From Planctomycetota bacterium (lineage in GTDB: Bacteria; Planctomycetota; JAJSAM01), in assembly GCA_024274785.1 (NCBI GenBank), contig JAJSAM010000004.1:42711-106710 (forward strand): DNA of 64,000 nt. The letters are read 5' to 3'. The translations under genes and the position numbers were made by a program. Below the pieces are notes generated by a model. It saw nothing but the letters and a program-made list of their open reading frames with translations. It did no database searches and was not told where the DNA came from. Positions within the stretch are counted from its first letter, which is position 1; each line of letters begins with the position of its first letter. Below are positions 41,421 to 58,298 of this stretch, piece by piece.

Positions 41421-42065
41421 TCAGCGGCCTCCCTCGACCTTCGCCGGCTCGTCCGCGAAGATCCAGACCTTCACGCCGATCCGGCCGGCCTTGGTGCGTG
41501 CCTCGGCAAACCCGTAATCGATGTTCGCCCGAAGCGTGTGCAGCGGAATGGAACCCTGGGACTGCGTGATGATACTCGCCATCTCCCGGCCGCCGAGACG
41601 GCCGGCGATGCGGATCTTCACGCCCCTGGCGCCCTTTTCCATGGTGAGCTGGACCTGGCGCTTCACGGCCCGCCGGAACGCGGCGCGCTTCTGAAGCTGC
41701 TCGGCGACGGACTCGGCGACGAGCTGGGCCGAAAGCTCCGGCCTGGTGACCTCGATCACCTTCAGGTCGACGATCTTGCCAGTGAGCTTCTGCAGATCCT
41801 CGGTGAGCTTCTCGATCTTCGCACCCTTGCGCCCGATCAGGATACCCGGGCGGGCACAGTGAACGATAACCGTGGCGGTCTCACCCTTGCGCTCGATCTC
41901 GATCTTCGGAATGCCGGCGAAGGTGTACTCCTTCTTGATCATCCCGCGGATCTGGAAGTCCTCGAAAAGCAGGTTGCCGAACTCCTTCTTGCGGGAGTAC
42001 CAGCGAGAGTTCCAGTCGCGGGTGATACCGAGCCGGAAGCCGTTGGGATGTACCTTCTGACCCAC
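41421..42065 (-). CDS. rpsC: 30S ribosomal protein S3
   Basis: 214 residues. mRNA entry-channel helicase protein. MGQKVHPNGFRLGITRDWNS start, KH domain GILIGRKGAKIEKLTEDLQK, and the C-terminal domain GVKIRIAGRLGGREMA. The start is GTG and shares a base with the rplV TAG (TAGTG). Confidence 0.98.
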   Translation of the reverse strand: MGQKVHPNGFRLGITRDWNSRWYSRKKEFGNLLFEDFQIRGMIKKEYTFAGIPKIEIERKGETATVIVHCARPGILIGRKGAKIEKLTEDLQKLTGKIVDLKVIEVTRPELSAQLVAESVAEQLQKRAAFRRAVKRQVQLTMEKGARGVKIRIAGRLGGREMASIITQSQGSIPLHTLRANIDYGFAEARTKAGRIGVKVWIFADEPAKVEGGR

Positions 42066-42421
42066 TAGTCCGCCTCCTCCGGCGCCTCGGTGAGCACCAC
42101 AGTAATATGCGAAGAGCGCTTCAGGATCGGGTAGACCCGGCCCTGGGCGCGAGGACGCCAGCGCTTCAGCGTCGGGCCCTCGTCGATTCTCAGATCACTC
42201 ACGTAGAGCCGATTCACGTCCACGTCCAGGTCCTGGCCCGCGTTCGCCATGGCCGAGCGAATGACCTTCTCGATCATCGGCGAGGCGCGACGGTGAACGA
42301 AGTCCAGCTCCTCGAGCGCCTCGTTCACGAACTTGCCGCGCACCAGATCCGCCACCGGGCGGGCCTTGCGCGCCGTAATCCGCGCGTGGCGGTGTAAAGC
42401 TCGAAAGTTCTTGTCAGCCAT
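42065..42421 (-). CDS. rplV: 50S ribosomal protein L22
   Basis: 118 residues. Its loop lines the nascent-peptide tunnel. ARITARKARPVADLVRGK, and the loop region TLKRWRPRAQGRVYPILKRS. Lies 14 bases after rpsS. Confidence 0.98.
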   Translation of the reverse strand: MADKNFRALHRHARITARKARPVADLVRGKFVNEALEELDFVHRRASPMIEKVIRSAMANAGQDLDVDVNRLYVSDLRIDEGPTLKRWRPRAQGRVYPILKRSSHITVVLTEAPEEAD

Positions 42422-42435
42422 CTCGGAAACTCCCG

Positions 42436-42702
42436 CTACCTGCGCCGGCCGCTGTGGCCACGGAAGGTCCGGGTCGGCGCAAACTCACCGAGTTTGTGCC
42501 CGACCATCTCTTCCGTGACAAAGACCCGCTGGAAGTGCTTCCCCGTATGAACCTCGAAGGTGTGACCCACGAAGTCCGGCGGGATCGTGCAGGCGCGCGC
42601 CCAGGTCTTGATGGGGCTCCGATCGCTCTCCTGCTTCTGGCGAGCAATCTTCTTCATGACCTTGGCGTCGATGTACGGACCCTTCTTTACCGAGCGTCCC
42701 AT
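42436..42702 (-). CDS. rpsS: 30S ribosomal protein S19
   Basis: 88 residues. Head protein. [19 protein letters not shown] start and [18 protein letters not shown] end. Lies 3 bases after rplB. Confidence 0.98.
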   Translation of the reverse strand: MGRSVKKGPYIDAKVMKKIARQKQESDRSPIKTWARACTIPPDFVGHTFEVHTGKHFQRVFVTEEMVGHKLGEFAPTRTFRGHSGRRR

Positions 42703-42705
42703 CGG

Positions 42706-43542
42706 CTACCTCTTCTTCTTCTTACGGCGCCGGACAATCATCCGGTCCGAATTCTTCCGGGGTGAACGGGTCTTGCCGCCCTTGCTGAGCTTGCCCGTCG
42801 GCGAGCACGGAGGCCGCCCGGCGCCGGCGCGCCCCTCACCACCACCCAGGGGGTGAGAGACCGGGTTCATGGCCGAGCCACGAACGTGCGGACGCTTTCC
42901 GAGCCACCGGTTCCTGCCGGCCTTGCCGATCCGGACCAGAGCGTGCTCCTCGTTACCGAGTTGCCCGATCGTCGCGCGGCAATTGATATGCACCCGACGA
43001 AGCTCACCGGAAGGCAGCGTCAGGAGGGCATGGTCGCCTTCCTTCGCCATCAACTGGGCGACTCCACCGGCGGCACGGACCAACTGCCCGCCGCGTCCGG
43101 GGTACATCTCGACGTTGTGCACCGGCAGACCGGTCGGGATGTCTCTCAGGCGCATGGCATTGCCCGGCTTCGGCTCCGCCTTGTCTCCCGACATGACCAC
43201 CTGACCAACGCGCACGGCAGCGGGCGCCAGGATGTAGCGCCTTTCGCCGTCGGCATAGATCAGAAGAGCGATCCGGACGCTCCGGTTCGGGTCGTATTCG
43301 ATGGTCGCCACCGTCGCCGGCACGCCGTCCTTGTCCCGAAGGAAATCGATGATCCGGTAACGCCTCTTGTGACCACCACCCCGGTGACGGGCGGTCACCC
43401 GTCCCTGGTTGTTGCGGCCACCGGTCTTCTTGATTGGCTCGAGAAGCGACTTCTCCGGCTCGCTGGTCGTAATCTCAGCGAAGTCCGAAACACTCGACTT
43501 TCTGCGGCCCGGTGATGTCGGCTTGTATCTTCTGATGCCCAT
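42706..43542 (-). CDS. rplB: 50S ribosomal protein L2
   Basis: 278 residues. Needed for subunit association and peptidyl transfer. [37 protein letters not shown] and the C-terminal [20 protein letters not shown] carrying the important His. Lies 40 bases after rplW. Confidence 0.98.
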   Translation of the reverse strand: MGIRRYKPTSPGRRKSSVSDFAEITTSEPEKSLLEPIKKTGGRNNQGRVTARHRGGGHKRRYRIIDFLRDKDGVPATVATIEYDPNRSVRIALLIYADGERRYILAPAAVRVGQVVMSGDKAEPKPGNAMRLRDIPTGLPVHNVEMYPGRGGQLVRAAGGVAQLMAKEGDHALLTLPSGELRRVHINCRATIGQLGNEEHALVRIGKAGRNRWLGKRPHVRGSAMNPVSHPLGGGEGRAGAGRPPCSPTGKLSKGGKTRSPRKNSDRMIVRRRKKKKR

Positions 43543-43582
43543 CGCTCACTCCTGGAAAGAGCTCGCCCTGGAACAGCTCACC

Positions 43583-43870
43583 CTAGAACAGTTCAATCGT
43601 GTGCCCTTCCTTGAGCTTCACATAGGCCTTCTTCCAGTTCGGGGTCCGGCCCACCCGGCGACCACGGCGGCGTTTCTTGCCCTTGCGGTGCGCCGTGCGA
43701 ACGGACTCGACCTCGACCTCGAAGAGTTTCTCGATGGCCTGACGGATCTGGATCTTGTTGGCACGGACGTCGACAGCGAACGGATACGCGTTCTGCGTCT
43801 CGACCATGTGCATCCCCTGCTCCGTAATCAGGGGGCGCTTGACCAGGCTGTAAAGGTCAATTTCCGCCAT
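43583..43870 (-). CDS. rplW: 50S ribosomal protein L23
   Basis: 95 residues. Docking site at the tunnel exit for trigger factor and SRP. LYSLVKRPLITEQGMHMVE, VDVRANKIQIRQAIEKLFEV and GRTPNWKKAYVKLKEGHTIE. The ATG at 43870 overlaps the end of rplD by 14 bases; extending further upstream gives non-homologous residues. Confidence 0.97.
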   Translation of the reverse strand: MAEIDLYSLVKRPLITEQGMHMVETQNAYPFAVDVRANKIQIRQAIEKLFEVEVESVRTAHRKGKKRRRGRRVGRTPNWKKAYVKLKEGHTIELF

Positions 43871-44501
43871 GACCCACCCTCTCCACGAGCCGGTCGAACC
43901 CATCACGGGTAAAGACCAGGCGATTGTGCCTTACCACATCGTATGCGTTCAGGTCGGCGGCGATCCGAACCTCGGTGCGCGCAATGTTTCGCGTCGACTT
44001 GAAGAGGTTCTCATCCCTCTCCGGGAGCACGAACAGGGTCGTCCCGTCGCCCTCGATGCCCTTGAGCACCCGGGCCATGACCTGCGTCTTCGGGGCATCC
44101 ATCTTCGCGCCGTCGAGGAAGACCACCTCACCATCCCGCAACTTCCCGAGAAGAGCGGAACGTAGTGCGGCCCGAAGCGCCTTGCGCGGCATGGAGTAGC
44201 TGTAGTCCCTGGGTTTCGGCCCGAATACCACCCCACCGCCACGCCAGATCGGAGACTTCCGGGAACCCGAGCGCGCACGCCCGGTACCCTTCTGCCGCCA
44301 GGGCTTCTGCATCGCACCCTTGACCTCGGCCCGCGTCAGGGTGGAGTGCGTCCCCACCCGGCGGTTCGCCTGGTACATCACGACCGCCTGGTGCAGCAGT
44401 TTCCAGAGAATCTGCTCACCGAAGACAGTCTCGTCGACCTCGGACTTCGAAACCTCGCCCGAGTCGAACTGATAAACAGGCACGTCGACCATCGTCGTCA
44501 C
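43857..44501 (-). CDS. rplD: 50S ribosomal protein L4
   Basis: 214 residues. Tunnel-constriction protein; in E. coli it also represses the S10 operon. GTHSTLTRAEVKGAMQKPWR, KGTGRARSGSRKSPIWRGGG (tunnel loop) and FGPKPRDYSYSMPRKALRAA. Start MTTMVDVPV follows rplC by 18 bases; the second ATG at residue 4 is an alternative. Confidence 0.98.
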   Translation of the reverse strand: MTTMVDVPVYQFDSGEVSKSEVDETVFGEQILWKLLHQAVVMYQANRRVGTHSTLTRAEVKGAMQKPWRQKGTGRARSGSRKSPIWRGGGVVFGPKPRDYSYSMPRKALRAALRSALLGKLRDGEVVFLDGAKMDAPKTQVMARVLKGIEGDGTTLFVLPERDENLFKSTRNIARTEVRIAADLNAYDVVRHNRLVFTRDGFDRLVERVGHGGN

Positions 44502-44519
44502 CTCTGACCGGATAACCGG

Positions 44520-45170
44520 CTATGCTTTCTTTGCCGGGGGCGGCGTCTTCGCAGCGCGGACACAGACGTAACCGCCGGCCGGACCGGGAACGGCGCCACG
44601 AAGCAGCAGGCGGTTCCGATCAGCGTCGACCTGGACCACAACGATGTTCTTGACCGTCTTGCGGCGGTTTCCCATCTGGCCAGGCATCTTCTTTCCCTTG
44701 AATACACGGCCGGGATATGTGTGCATCCCCGTCGAGCCGGGCTCGCGGACGTTCTTCGAGCCGTGGCTCTCAGGACCGCGGCTGAAACCCCAACGTCGGA
44801 CCGTACCCTGAAAACCGCGTCCCTTGGTGGTGCCGATGACGTCGACGTACGCGCCAACTTCGAACACGTCCGCCACCGCCACCTCGTCCCCCACGGAGAT
44901 CTCGGAGTCGTCGGCAACAGGCGCCTCCCGAAGCACGCGGAACGTCCCGGTACCGGCCTTTTTATAGTGGCCGGACTGGGGCTTCTTCACCCGCTGGGGC
45001 TTCTGGGGGTCAAAGCCGATCTGGGCGGCACGATAGCCATCCGTAACCTCATCCTTGAGCTGGACCACCGTGCAGGGGCCGACCTCGAGCACCGTGACCG
45101 GAGTCACGACACCGGTGGTGTCGAACACCTGCGACATACCCAGCTTCTTACCAATCAAGAGCTTCACCAC
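44520..45170 (-). CDS. rplC: 50S ribosomal protein L3
   Basis: 216 residues. Lies near the peptidyl-transferase centre. GKKLGMSQVFDTTGVVTPVT start, KGRGFQGTVRRWGFSRGPES and HGSKNVREPGSTGMHTYPGR loop. GTG start at 45170 preceded by GGGAG. Lies 126 bases after rpsJ, the only sizeable gap in the S10 cluster. Confidence 0.98.
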   Translation of the reverse strand: MVKLLIGKKLGMSQVFDTTGVVTPVTVLEVGPCTVVQLKDEVTDGYRAAQIGFDPQKPQRVKKPQSGHYKKAGTGTFRVLREAPVADDSEISVGDEVAVADVFEVGAYVDVIGTTKGRGFQGTVRRWGFSRGPESHGSKNVREPGSTGMHTYPGRVFKGKKMPGQMGNRRKTVKNIVVVQVDADRNRLLLRGAVPGPAGGYVCVRAAKTPPPAKKA

Positions 45171-45296
45171 GTGAGGCTCCCAGGCCGCATAGCGGCGTAG
45201 GCTCGGCCCACCCGAAACAGAGGCGGACCTTGATGTAAAGGTCGATGGGTTTCCCGTCCCCCGGTAGGGAGGAAAGACCGCGAACCAAACGCGGGG

Positions 45297-45605
45297 TCAG
45301 GCTTTGATCCGGATATCCACACCGGCGGGCATGTCCAGCTTGCTGAGGGCGTCCACCGTCTTGCTGGTGGGCTCCTCGATGCAGATCAGCCGCTTGTGCG
45401 TCCGGATTTCGAACTGCTCCCGTGACTTCTTATCGATGTGGGGAGACCGGAGGACCGTGTAGCGCTCGATACGCGTAGGCAGAGGCACGGGGCCTGAAAC
45501 TTTTGCACCCGTACGCTTCGCAGTTTCCACGATGTCAATCGCGGACTTATCGAGCGCTTCGTGATCGTAAGCCTCCATCCGAATTCTGATTTTGTCGTTC
45601 AGCAT
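45297..45605 (-). CDS. rpsJ: 30S ribosomal protein S10 (NusE)
   Basis: 102 residues. 30S head protein and, as NusE, partner of NusB/NusG in antitermination and transcription-translation coupling. [40 protein letters not shown], and [16 protein letters not shown] are conserved. First gene of the S10 cluster, 294 bases after fusA. Confidence 0.98.
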   Translation of the reverse strand: MLNDKIRIRMEAYDHEALDKSAIDIVETAKRTGAKVSGPVPLPTRIERYTVLRSPHIDKKSREQFEIRTHKRLICIEEPTSKTVDALSKLDMPAGVDIRIKA

Positions 45606-45899
45606 TGAGTCAGTCCCCAGAAGGACGATCCGGAAGCCACCAGGCCGACGTGGCCCGGGCCTCCCGGGACGCGACTTCTGGCGCTAAATCCTTCCAACGC
45701 GTACCGAAAAAGCCGATTAGATCGATTTTTGCCAAGAGCTCCAAGAAGTTTCGGCTGGGAACTCTTGCCGCGGAAGATCCCGCCGGAATTTCAGGCACCG
45801 GCACCCCGCCTGCCACCCCGGACGAACGCCTTCGGGCCCCTCAATGCGCACGGGCGAATCGCCCCGGGAAGCGAGCGAAGGCCGGGATGGGTCCGGCAC
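45606..45899 (-). other. fusA-rpsJ intergenic region, tuf position is empty
   Basis: 294 bases in which many bacteria carry tuf. No reading frame, tRNA or clear terminator is visible. It may hold an internal promoter for the S10 cluster (an AT-rich patch lies near 45710-45735), but no hexamer pair is convincing. Confidence 0.5.
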
Positions 45900-47954
45900 T
45901 CAGAACGTGTACTTTGCCGCCACGTCCGGGGGCACCGGGGCGCTCGTCAGGGGCTCCATCGAATAGGTGGCTCTTCCCTGCGTCGCTGAGCGGAGGGCGG
46001 AGGTGTAGCCGAACATGTTCGCCAGCGGGGCCTTGCCGTGGATGATTCTCTGCTCGCCGCGGATCTCCACGCCGGTGACCTCGGCGCGGCGGGCGTTCAG
46101 GTCGCCAATGACCTCACCGAGGAAGTTCTCCGGAGTGCGAATCTCGATCTTCATCACCGGCTCGAGCATGACCGCGCCGACCCGCTCGAAGGCTTCGCGC
46201 ATGGCCAGGTTCGCGGCGGCCTCGAACGCTGTTTCCGATGAGTCGGTGTCGTGCTGCTCGGCATCCACGAGAACCACATCGAGTTGGACCACGGGGAAGC
46301 CGAAACCAACTCCGCCCTCTGCCGCGGACTTCACGCCGATCTCGATCGCCGGAAGGAACTGCTTGTGAATCTTGCCCGCCTCGACTGCAGAGGAGAACCG
46401 CACCCGCTTTTCCGAGAGGGAGTGGTTGACCCGGAGCTTCACCTTCGCGTACTGGTGCCTGCCGCCGGCGTCGTGGTCGAATTCCGCCAGGCCGATCGCC
46501 GACCTCGAGATCGTCTGGCGATAGGCCACGCGAGGCTTCCCAACGTTCGCCTCGACCTTGTACTCGCGGAGCAACTGGTGCTCCAGCACCTCGAGGTGCA
46601 ACTCCCCCATCCCGGAGATGATGATCTGGCCGGTGTCCTCGTCCTGGCGGCTCGTGAAGGTGGGATCGTCCTTCGCCATCCGCGTCAACGACTCGAGGAG
46701 CTTGTCACGGTCGGCCGTGGACTTCGGCTCGATGGCCATGGAGATCACCGTCTCCGGGAACTCCATCTTCTCGAGAACGACCTGGCTGTGCTTCGGGCAG
46801 ATCGTATCTCCCGTCGCCGTGAAGCGGAGGCCGACCAGGACGACGATGTCCCCCGCCACGGCGTTCGGGATGCGCACGCGGTCGTTGGCGTGCATCAGCA
46901 GGATCCGGTTCGCCCGCTCGACCTTCTGCACGCGAGGATTGAAGAACTGGTCACCCTGCTTCAAGGTCCCGGAATAGATACGCACGAAGGTGAGATCGCC
47001 GTGCTTGTCGGTGATCGTCTTGAAGGCGAGGGCACAGAGCGGCTCTTTCGGGTCGGGCTGGCGGGAGACCTCCTTCTCCGTTTTCGGATCGATACCGGTG
47101 ATCGCACCCACATCCATCGGAGACGGCAGGTAGCGCAGGACACCGTCCAGAAGAGGCTGAACGCCCTTGTTGCGCAATGCCGAACCCATGAAGACCGGCG
47201 TAATCGAGCGCGAGAGAGTGCCGGCGCGAACTCCGCCGAGGATCTCCTCACGAGTCAACTCCTCGCCCATCAGGAACTTGTCGGTGAGCGCCTCATCCTG
47301 CTCGGCGGCCCGCTCCACCAGGATCAACCGGGCCTCCTCCACCTCCTCCACCAGGTCGGAGGGGATCTCCTCGGTCACAACCTCCTTGCCGAGAGACTCC
47401 TCATCGAAGAGGTACGCTTTCCGGTCGATCAGATCGACGACGCCCCTGAAGTCACCTTCCACCCCGATCGGGAACTGCACCGGGACCGCGCCCGGGGTCA
47501 GCAGATCGTGGATCATGCCGAGCACCCGTTCCGGGTCCGCACCCACGCGATCGAGCTTGTTGATGAAGATGATCCGGGGCACATCATAGCGATCCGCCTG
47601 ATGCCACACCGTTTCGGACTGCGCCTCCACGCCGGCGACCCCGTCGAAGACCACCACCGCGCCGTCGAGCACGCGCAGGGACCGCTCCACTTCGGCGGTG
47701 AAGTCCACGTGCCCCGGAGTGTCGATCAGGTTCAGCTTGTACCCTTCCCACAGGAAGGTGGTAGCCGCGGAGGTGATCGTGATCCCCCGCTCCTGCTCCT
47801 CCTCCATGTAGTCCATGCGGGCGCTGCCGTAATGGACCTCGCCCATCTTGTGCTCTTTGCCGGCATAAAAGAGGATCCGTTCGGTGACGGTCGTCTTGCC
47901 GGCATCGATATGGGCGATGATGCCGATGTTGCGTTGTCTGTCCAGTGACGACAC
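45900..47954 (-). CDS. fusA: Elongation factor G, mitochondrial/spd-like subtype
   Basis: Translocation GTPase, 684 residues. G1 [10 protein letters not shown]2/switch [22 protein letters not shown]3 [17 protein letters not shown]4 NKLD, then domains II-V. Segments such as [20 protein letters not shown] and switch-I flanks resemble mitochondrial EF-G1 and the spd-type EF-Gs of spirochaetes and planctomycetes more than classical EF-G I (from memory; not aligned). The GTG at 47954 follows GGAGGGAG and gives the standard [14 protein letters not shown] start. Its place in the str operon argues that it is the working translocase. Confidence 0.93.
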   Translation of the reverse strand: MSSLDRQRNIGIIAHIDAGKTTVTERILFYAGKEHKMGEVHYGSARMDYMEEEQERGITITSAATTFLWEGYKLNLIDTPGHVDFTAEVERSLRVLDGAVVVFDGVAGVEAQSETVWHQADRYDVPRIIFINKLDRVGADPERVLGMIHDLLTPGAVPVQFPIGVEGDFRGVVDLIDRKAYLFDEESLGKEVVTEEIPSDLVEEVEEARLILVERAAEQDEALTDKFLMGEELTREEILGGVRAGTLSRSITPVFMGSALRNKGVQPLLDGVLRYLPSPMDVGAITGIDPKTEKEVSRQPDPKEPLCALAFKTITDKHGDLTFVRIYSGTLKQGDQFFNPRVQKVERANRILLMHANDRVRIPNAVAGDIVVLVGLRFTATGDTICPKHSQVVLEKMEFPETVISMAIEPKSTADRDKLLESLTRMAKDDPTFTSRQDEDTGQIIISGMGELHLEVLEHQLLREYKVEANVGKPRVAYRQTISRSAIGLAEFDHDAGGRHQYAKVKLRVNHSLSEKRVRFSSAVEAGKIHKQFLPAIEIGVKSAAEGGVGFGFPVVQLDVVLVDAEQHDTDSSETAFEAAANLAMREAFERVGAVMLEPVMKIEIRTPENFLGEVIGDLNARRAEVTGVEIRGEQRIIHGKAPLANMFGYTSALRSATQGRATYSMEPLTSAPVPPDVAAKYTF

Positions 47955-48042
47955 GGGTGCTCCCTCCAGGGACGGAGGAGGCGGCAGGAGGACGGCGGGA
48001 GTGACGCGCGCGGGCACCCGGGACGATGGACACATCGACCCG

Positions 48043-48082
48043 AAGAGGCGCAGGCGGACCACTCGGTCCCCCTGCGCCTCTT
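48043..48082 (-). promoter_or_regulatory. 40-base nearly perfect hairpin between rpsG and fusA
   Basis: Twelve-base outer stem (AAGAGGCGCAGG with its exact complement), one C-C mismatch, then a GGACC/GGTCC inner stem closing a 4-base loop. On the mRNA strand no U-run follows, so it is not a standard terminator. It sits 50 bases after rpsG and 88 before fusA. It could be an RNase III site, an mRNA stability element or a translational operator. Confidence 0.7.
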
Positions 48083-48132
48083 CAGTCGGGCCCTTCCGGA
48101 TTCATGGAAACCTCTCTACCAGGCGACCGGGT

Positions 48133-48606
48133 TTACCACGCAAAGTGGGCGAAGGCCTTGTTGGCCTCGGCCATGCGGTGCGTGTCCTCGCGCTTCTTGA
48201 TCGCCTCACCCTCGCCACGATAGGCAGCGGTGAATTCGTCGGCGAGCCGGCGGTCCATCGGGCGGCCACGCTTGCCGCGAACGGACTTGAGCAGCCAGCG
48301 AATGGCAAGTGACTGCTGGCGCTTCCGGCTGACCTCCATCGGAACCTGGTAGGTGGCTCCACCAACCCGCTTGGAGCGAACCTCGACCCGCGGCTTGATA
48401 TTCTCGAGCGCCTGACGGAAGATCTCGAGAGGTTCCTTGTCGCGGATCCGCTCGGCGACCATGTCGAGGGCGCGATAGAACACGGCCTGGGCAGTACTCT
48501 TCTTGCCGCCGCGCATCAGGCAATTGATGAACTTCGAGGCGAGCATGTCCCCCGTCCTGGGGTCAGGCCTCAGAAGGTGCTCGGTGGAGGTGAACTTCCT
48601 GGGCAT
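48133..48606 (-). CDS. rpsG: 30S ribosomal protein S7
   Basis: 157 residues. Nucleates assembly of the 30S head; represses the str operon in E. coli. SKFINCLMRGGKKSTAQAVF, NIKPRVEVRSKRVGGATYQV and PMEVSRKRQQSLAIRWLL. The ATG at 48606 starts MPRKF; earlier in-frame codons are antisense-like noise. Lies 16 bases after rpsL. Confidence 0.98.
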   Translation of the reverse strand: MPRKFTSTEHLLRPDPRTGDMLASKFINCLMRGGKKSTAQAVFYRALDMVAERIRDKEPLEIFRQALENIKPRVEVRSKRVGGATYQVPMEVSRKRQQSLAIRWLLKSVRGKRGRPMDRRLADEFTAAYRGEGEAIKKREDTHRMAEANKAFAHFAW

Positions 48607-48622
48607 GTTTCTATCCTCGGGC

Positions 48623-48994
48623 CTAGCGGTGCCTCTTGCTCCCGTACTTGGAACGACCACGCTTCCGGTCGTCGATTCCCATGGTGTCCAGGGTTCCCCT
48701 GACGACCTTGTAACGCACACCGGGGAGGTCGCGAACTCTGCCGCCACGCACCAGCACGATGGAGTGCTCCTGCAGGTTGTGCCCCTCACCCGGGATGTAC
48801 GCAGTGATCTCCTTGCCCGTCGAGAGACGGACACGGGCGATCTTCCGAAGGGCCGAGTTCGGCTTCTTCGGCGTCTGCGTCTTCACCTGGAGGCACACGC
48901 CGCGCTTCTGCGGGCACGCTTCCAGGAGGGGCGACTTGGGCTTCCGCTTGGCGCGGGACCGGCCCTTGCGCACGAGCTGGTTGATCGTCGGCAT
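48623..48994 (-). CDS. rpsL: 30S ribosomal protein S12
   Basis: 123 residues. Decoding-centre protein. [18 protein letters not shown] start, [26 protein letters not shown] with the streptomycin-contact Lys43, and [12 protein letters not shown]. In the last motif position 88 is Arg, where most bacteria have Lys; the adjacent Asp89 (the RimO methylthiolation site) is kept. The ATG at 48994 has GGAG 9 bases upstream. First gene of the str cluster here. Confidence 0.98.
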   Translation of the reverse strand: MPTINQLVRKGRSRAKRKPKSPLLEACPQKRGVCLQVKTQTPKKPNSALRKIARVRLSTGKEITAYIPGEGHNLQEHSIVLVRGGRVRDLPGVRYKVVRGTLDTMGIDDRKRGRSKYGSKRHR

Positions 48995-49029
48995 ATTGAC
49001 AACTCCATAGGCGAAAAAGCCGATCCTAC

Positions 49030-49048
49030 CACCGTTTATATAACGGTG
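49030..49048 (-). promoter_or_regulatory. Small hairpin with TATATA loop between rpoC and rpsL
   Basis: CACCGTT/AACGGTG around a TATAT loop, in the 89-base gap after rpoC. The same AT-rich stretch could serve as a -10 (TTATAT with TTGCCC 18 bases upstream), which would be an internal promoter for the str genes. Both readings are tentative. Confidence 0.3.
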
Positions 49049-49083
49049 AAGTTCTTTCACCGGGCAAACCCCGGGCACCCATT

Positions 49084-53250
<4,167 letters not shown>

Positions 53251-53266
53251 CTCTATTGCCCCTTCC

Positions 53267-56938
<3,672 letters not shown>

Positions 56939-57180
56939 GGGGATACTTCCTCTGGATCAGGTCGGCAGACAGGTCCCGGCCGGCAATCCGACCGCTGGAC
57001 CCGTCAGGCAATCATTGCGTCGTTGCACAGAGAGCGCCGCTGCGCGCGGTCCAGCAGGGCGCGACGAGGGCGCAGCCTTACTGACTTCAACCGAGGAGCA
57101 ACGCTGCTGGACGGGATGCAGCGCCCCTCGAACGCAGCAAATATTTCGTGACGGGCCCACGGACCCCAAACGCGGACTGA

Positions 57181-57202
57181 GCTGGAGTCGCTGGACTCCA
57201 GC
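57181..57202 (-). promoter_or_regulatory. Perfect 9-bp hairpin in the rplL-rpoB spacer
   Basis: GCTGGAGTC/GACTCCAGC around a 4-base loop. In E. coli this spacer holds an attenuator and an RNase III site that set the ratio of ribosomal protein to polymerase mRNA; this hairpin could play the same role. No U-run follows. The rest of 56939-57289 (351 bases) shows no gene. Confidence 0.5.
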
Positions 57203-57289
57203 ACAGTCGCTCGTCGGTATTCGGAAAAGCGTTCTGGCCGTGGCGGTCAGATCAGGCTCCTTTTCAAGCCGTTCCGACACCCGAAGGGG

Positions 57290-57697
57290 TCAGGAAAGCT
57301 CGACGGTTCCGCCGGCCTCTTCAACATCGGCCTTGATTTTCTCAGCCTCGTCCTTCGGGGCGGCTTCCTTCATGACCTGCGGCTCGGCCGCGGCCTTGTC
57401 GACGAATTCCTTCGCCTCCTTGAGTCCCAGCCCCAGCAGGCTGCGGACGGCCTTGATCACCTGGATCTTCTTGGACCCGATCCCGGTCAGTTTCACGACG
57501 AACGAGTCCTTCTCTTCTTCGGCCTCGGCTTCGCCACCGCCCGCCATCATCATGCCGCCCATCATCGGGGCAGCCGCGGTGACGTCGAACGTCTCTTCGA
57601 TGGCCTTCTTGAGGTCGGCCAGCTCCAGGGCGGTCATACCCTTCAGGATCTCGATGACCTCCGCCACCTTGCCCTCATAAACCGCTGTCTCGGACAT
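57290..57697 (-). CDS. rplL: 50S ribosomal protein L7/L12
   Basis: 135 residues. Stalk protein that recruits translational GTPases. N-terminal dimer domain [20 protein letters not shown], Met/Gly/Ala hinge ([10 protein letters not shown]) richer in Met than usual, C-terminal domain [20 protein letters not shown] with EFVDKAA. The ATG at 57697 is preferred to a GTG three codons upstream because AAGGAGAG is spaced 8 bases from the ATG and abuts the GTG. Confidence 0.97.
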   Translation of the reverse strand: MSETAVYEGKVAEVIEILKGMTALELADLKKAIEETFDVTAAAPMMGGMMMAGGGEAEAEEEKDSFVVKLTGIGSKKIQVIKAVRSLLGLGLKEAKEFVDKAAAEPQVMKEAAPKDEAEKIKADVEEAGGTVELS

Positions 57698-57758
57698 CTT
57701 GCTCACTCTCCTTCAACACCGGACAAACCCGGCATCATTCGCAGAAGTACCAATGGCG

Positions 57759-58289
57759 CTATGCGCCTCCTTCACTCTTCTCAGCCAGGGCACCGACGGC
57801 CCGGGCCACCCCGCCCACCAACTCACCGACCAGGCCGGCGACCTGCGTGACGGGCGCCGCCACGGCAGCTGCCAGCATGGCATAGAGAGTCGGCTTGTCG
57901 GGGATCGTGGCCAGACGACGGATCCCGCCCTCATCGAGGACCTTGCCGTCCATCAGGCCACCCCGGATCGTCAGAGTGTCCGGAAGCTTCCTGTTCCAGT
58001 CGACGAGCAGCTTGGAGGCCATGAGCGCGCCGTTCTCGCCACCGAAGGCGAGGGCGCTCGGGCCGTTGAGCAGCTCGTCCACTCCGTTCCAACCGATCTC
58101 CCGCAACGCGTGAGCCGCCACCCGGTTCTTCAGAACGCGAAGGTGCAGGCCCTCACCGCGGAGCTGTGTACGGAGTTCGGTGACCGACAGGACATCCATA
58201 CGGCCGAGACCCACCACCACACAGGAGTCGGTCTCCCGGAAACTCTCCGCCAGTTCCCGAGCCATCATTTCCTTCAGGCGCATTGACAT
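57759..58289 (-). CDS. rplJ: 50S ribosomal protein L10
   Basis: 176 residues. Stalk base that binds 23S and L7/L12 dimers through the C-terminal helix. SCVVVGLGRMDVLSVTELRT, LRVLKNRVAAHAL, and GPSALAFGGEN. Only 9 bases separate it from rplA, so the autoregulatory rplJ leader known in other bacteria has no room at its usual place. Confidence 0.97.
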   Translation of the reverse strand: MSMRLKEMMARELAESFRETDSCVVVGLGRMDVLSVTELRTQLRGEGLHLRVLKNRVAAHALREIGWNGVDELLNGPSALAFGGENGALMASKLLVDWNRKLPDTLTIRGGLMDGKVLDEGGIRRLATIPDKPTLYAMLAAAVAAPVTQVAGLVGELVGGVARAVGALAEKSEGGA

Positions 58290-58298
58290 GACCGCCTC

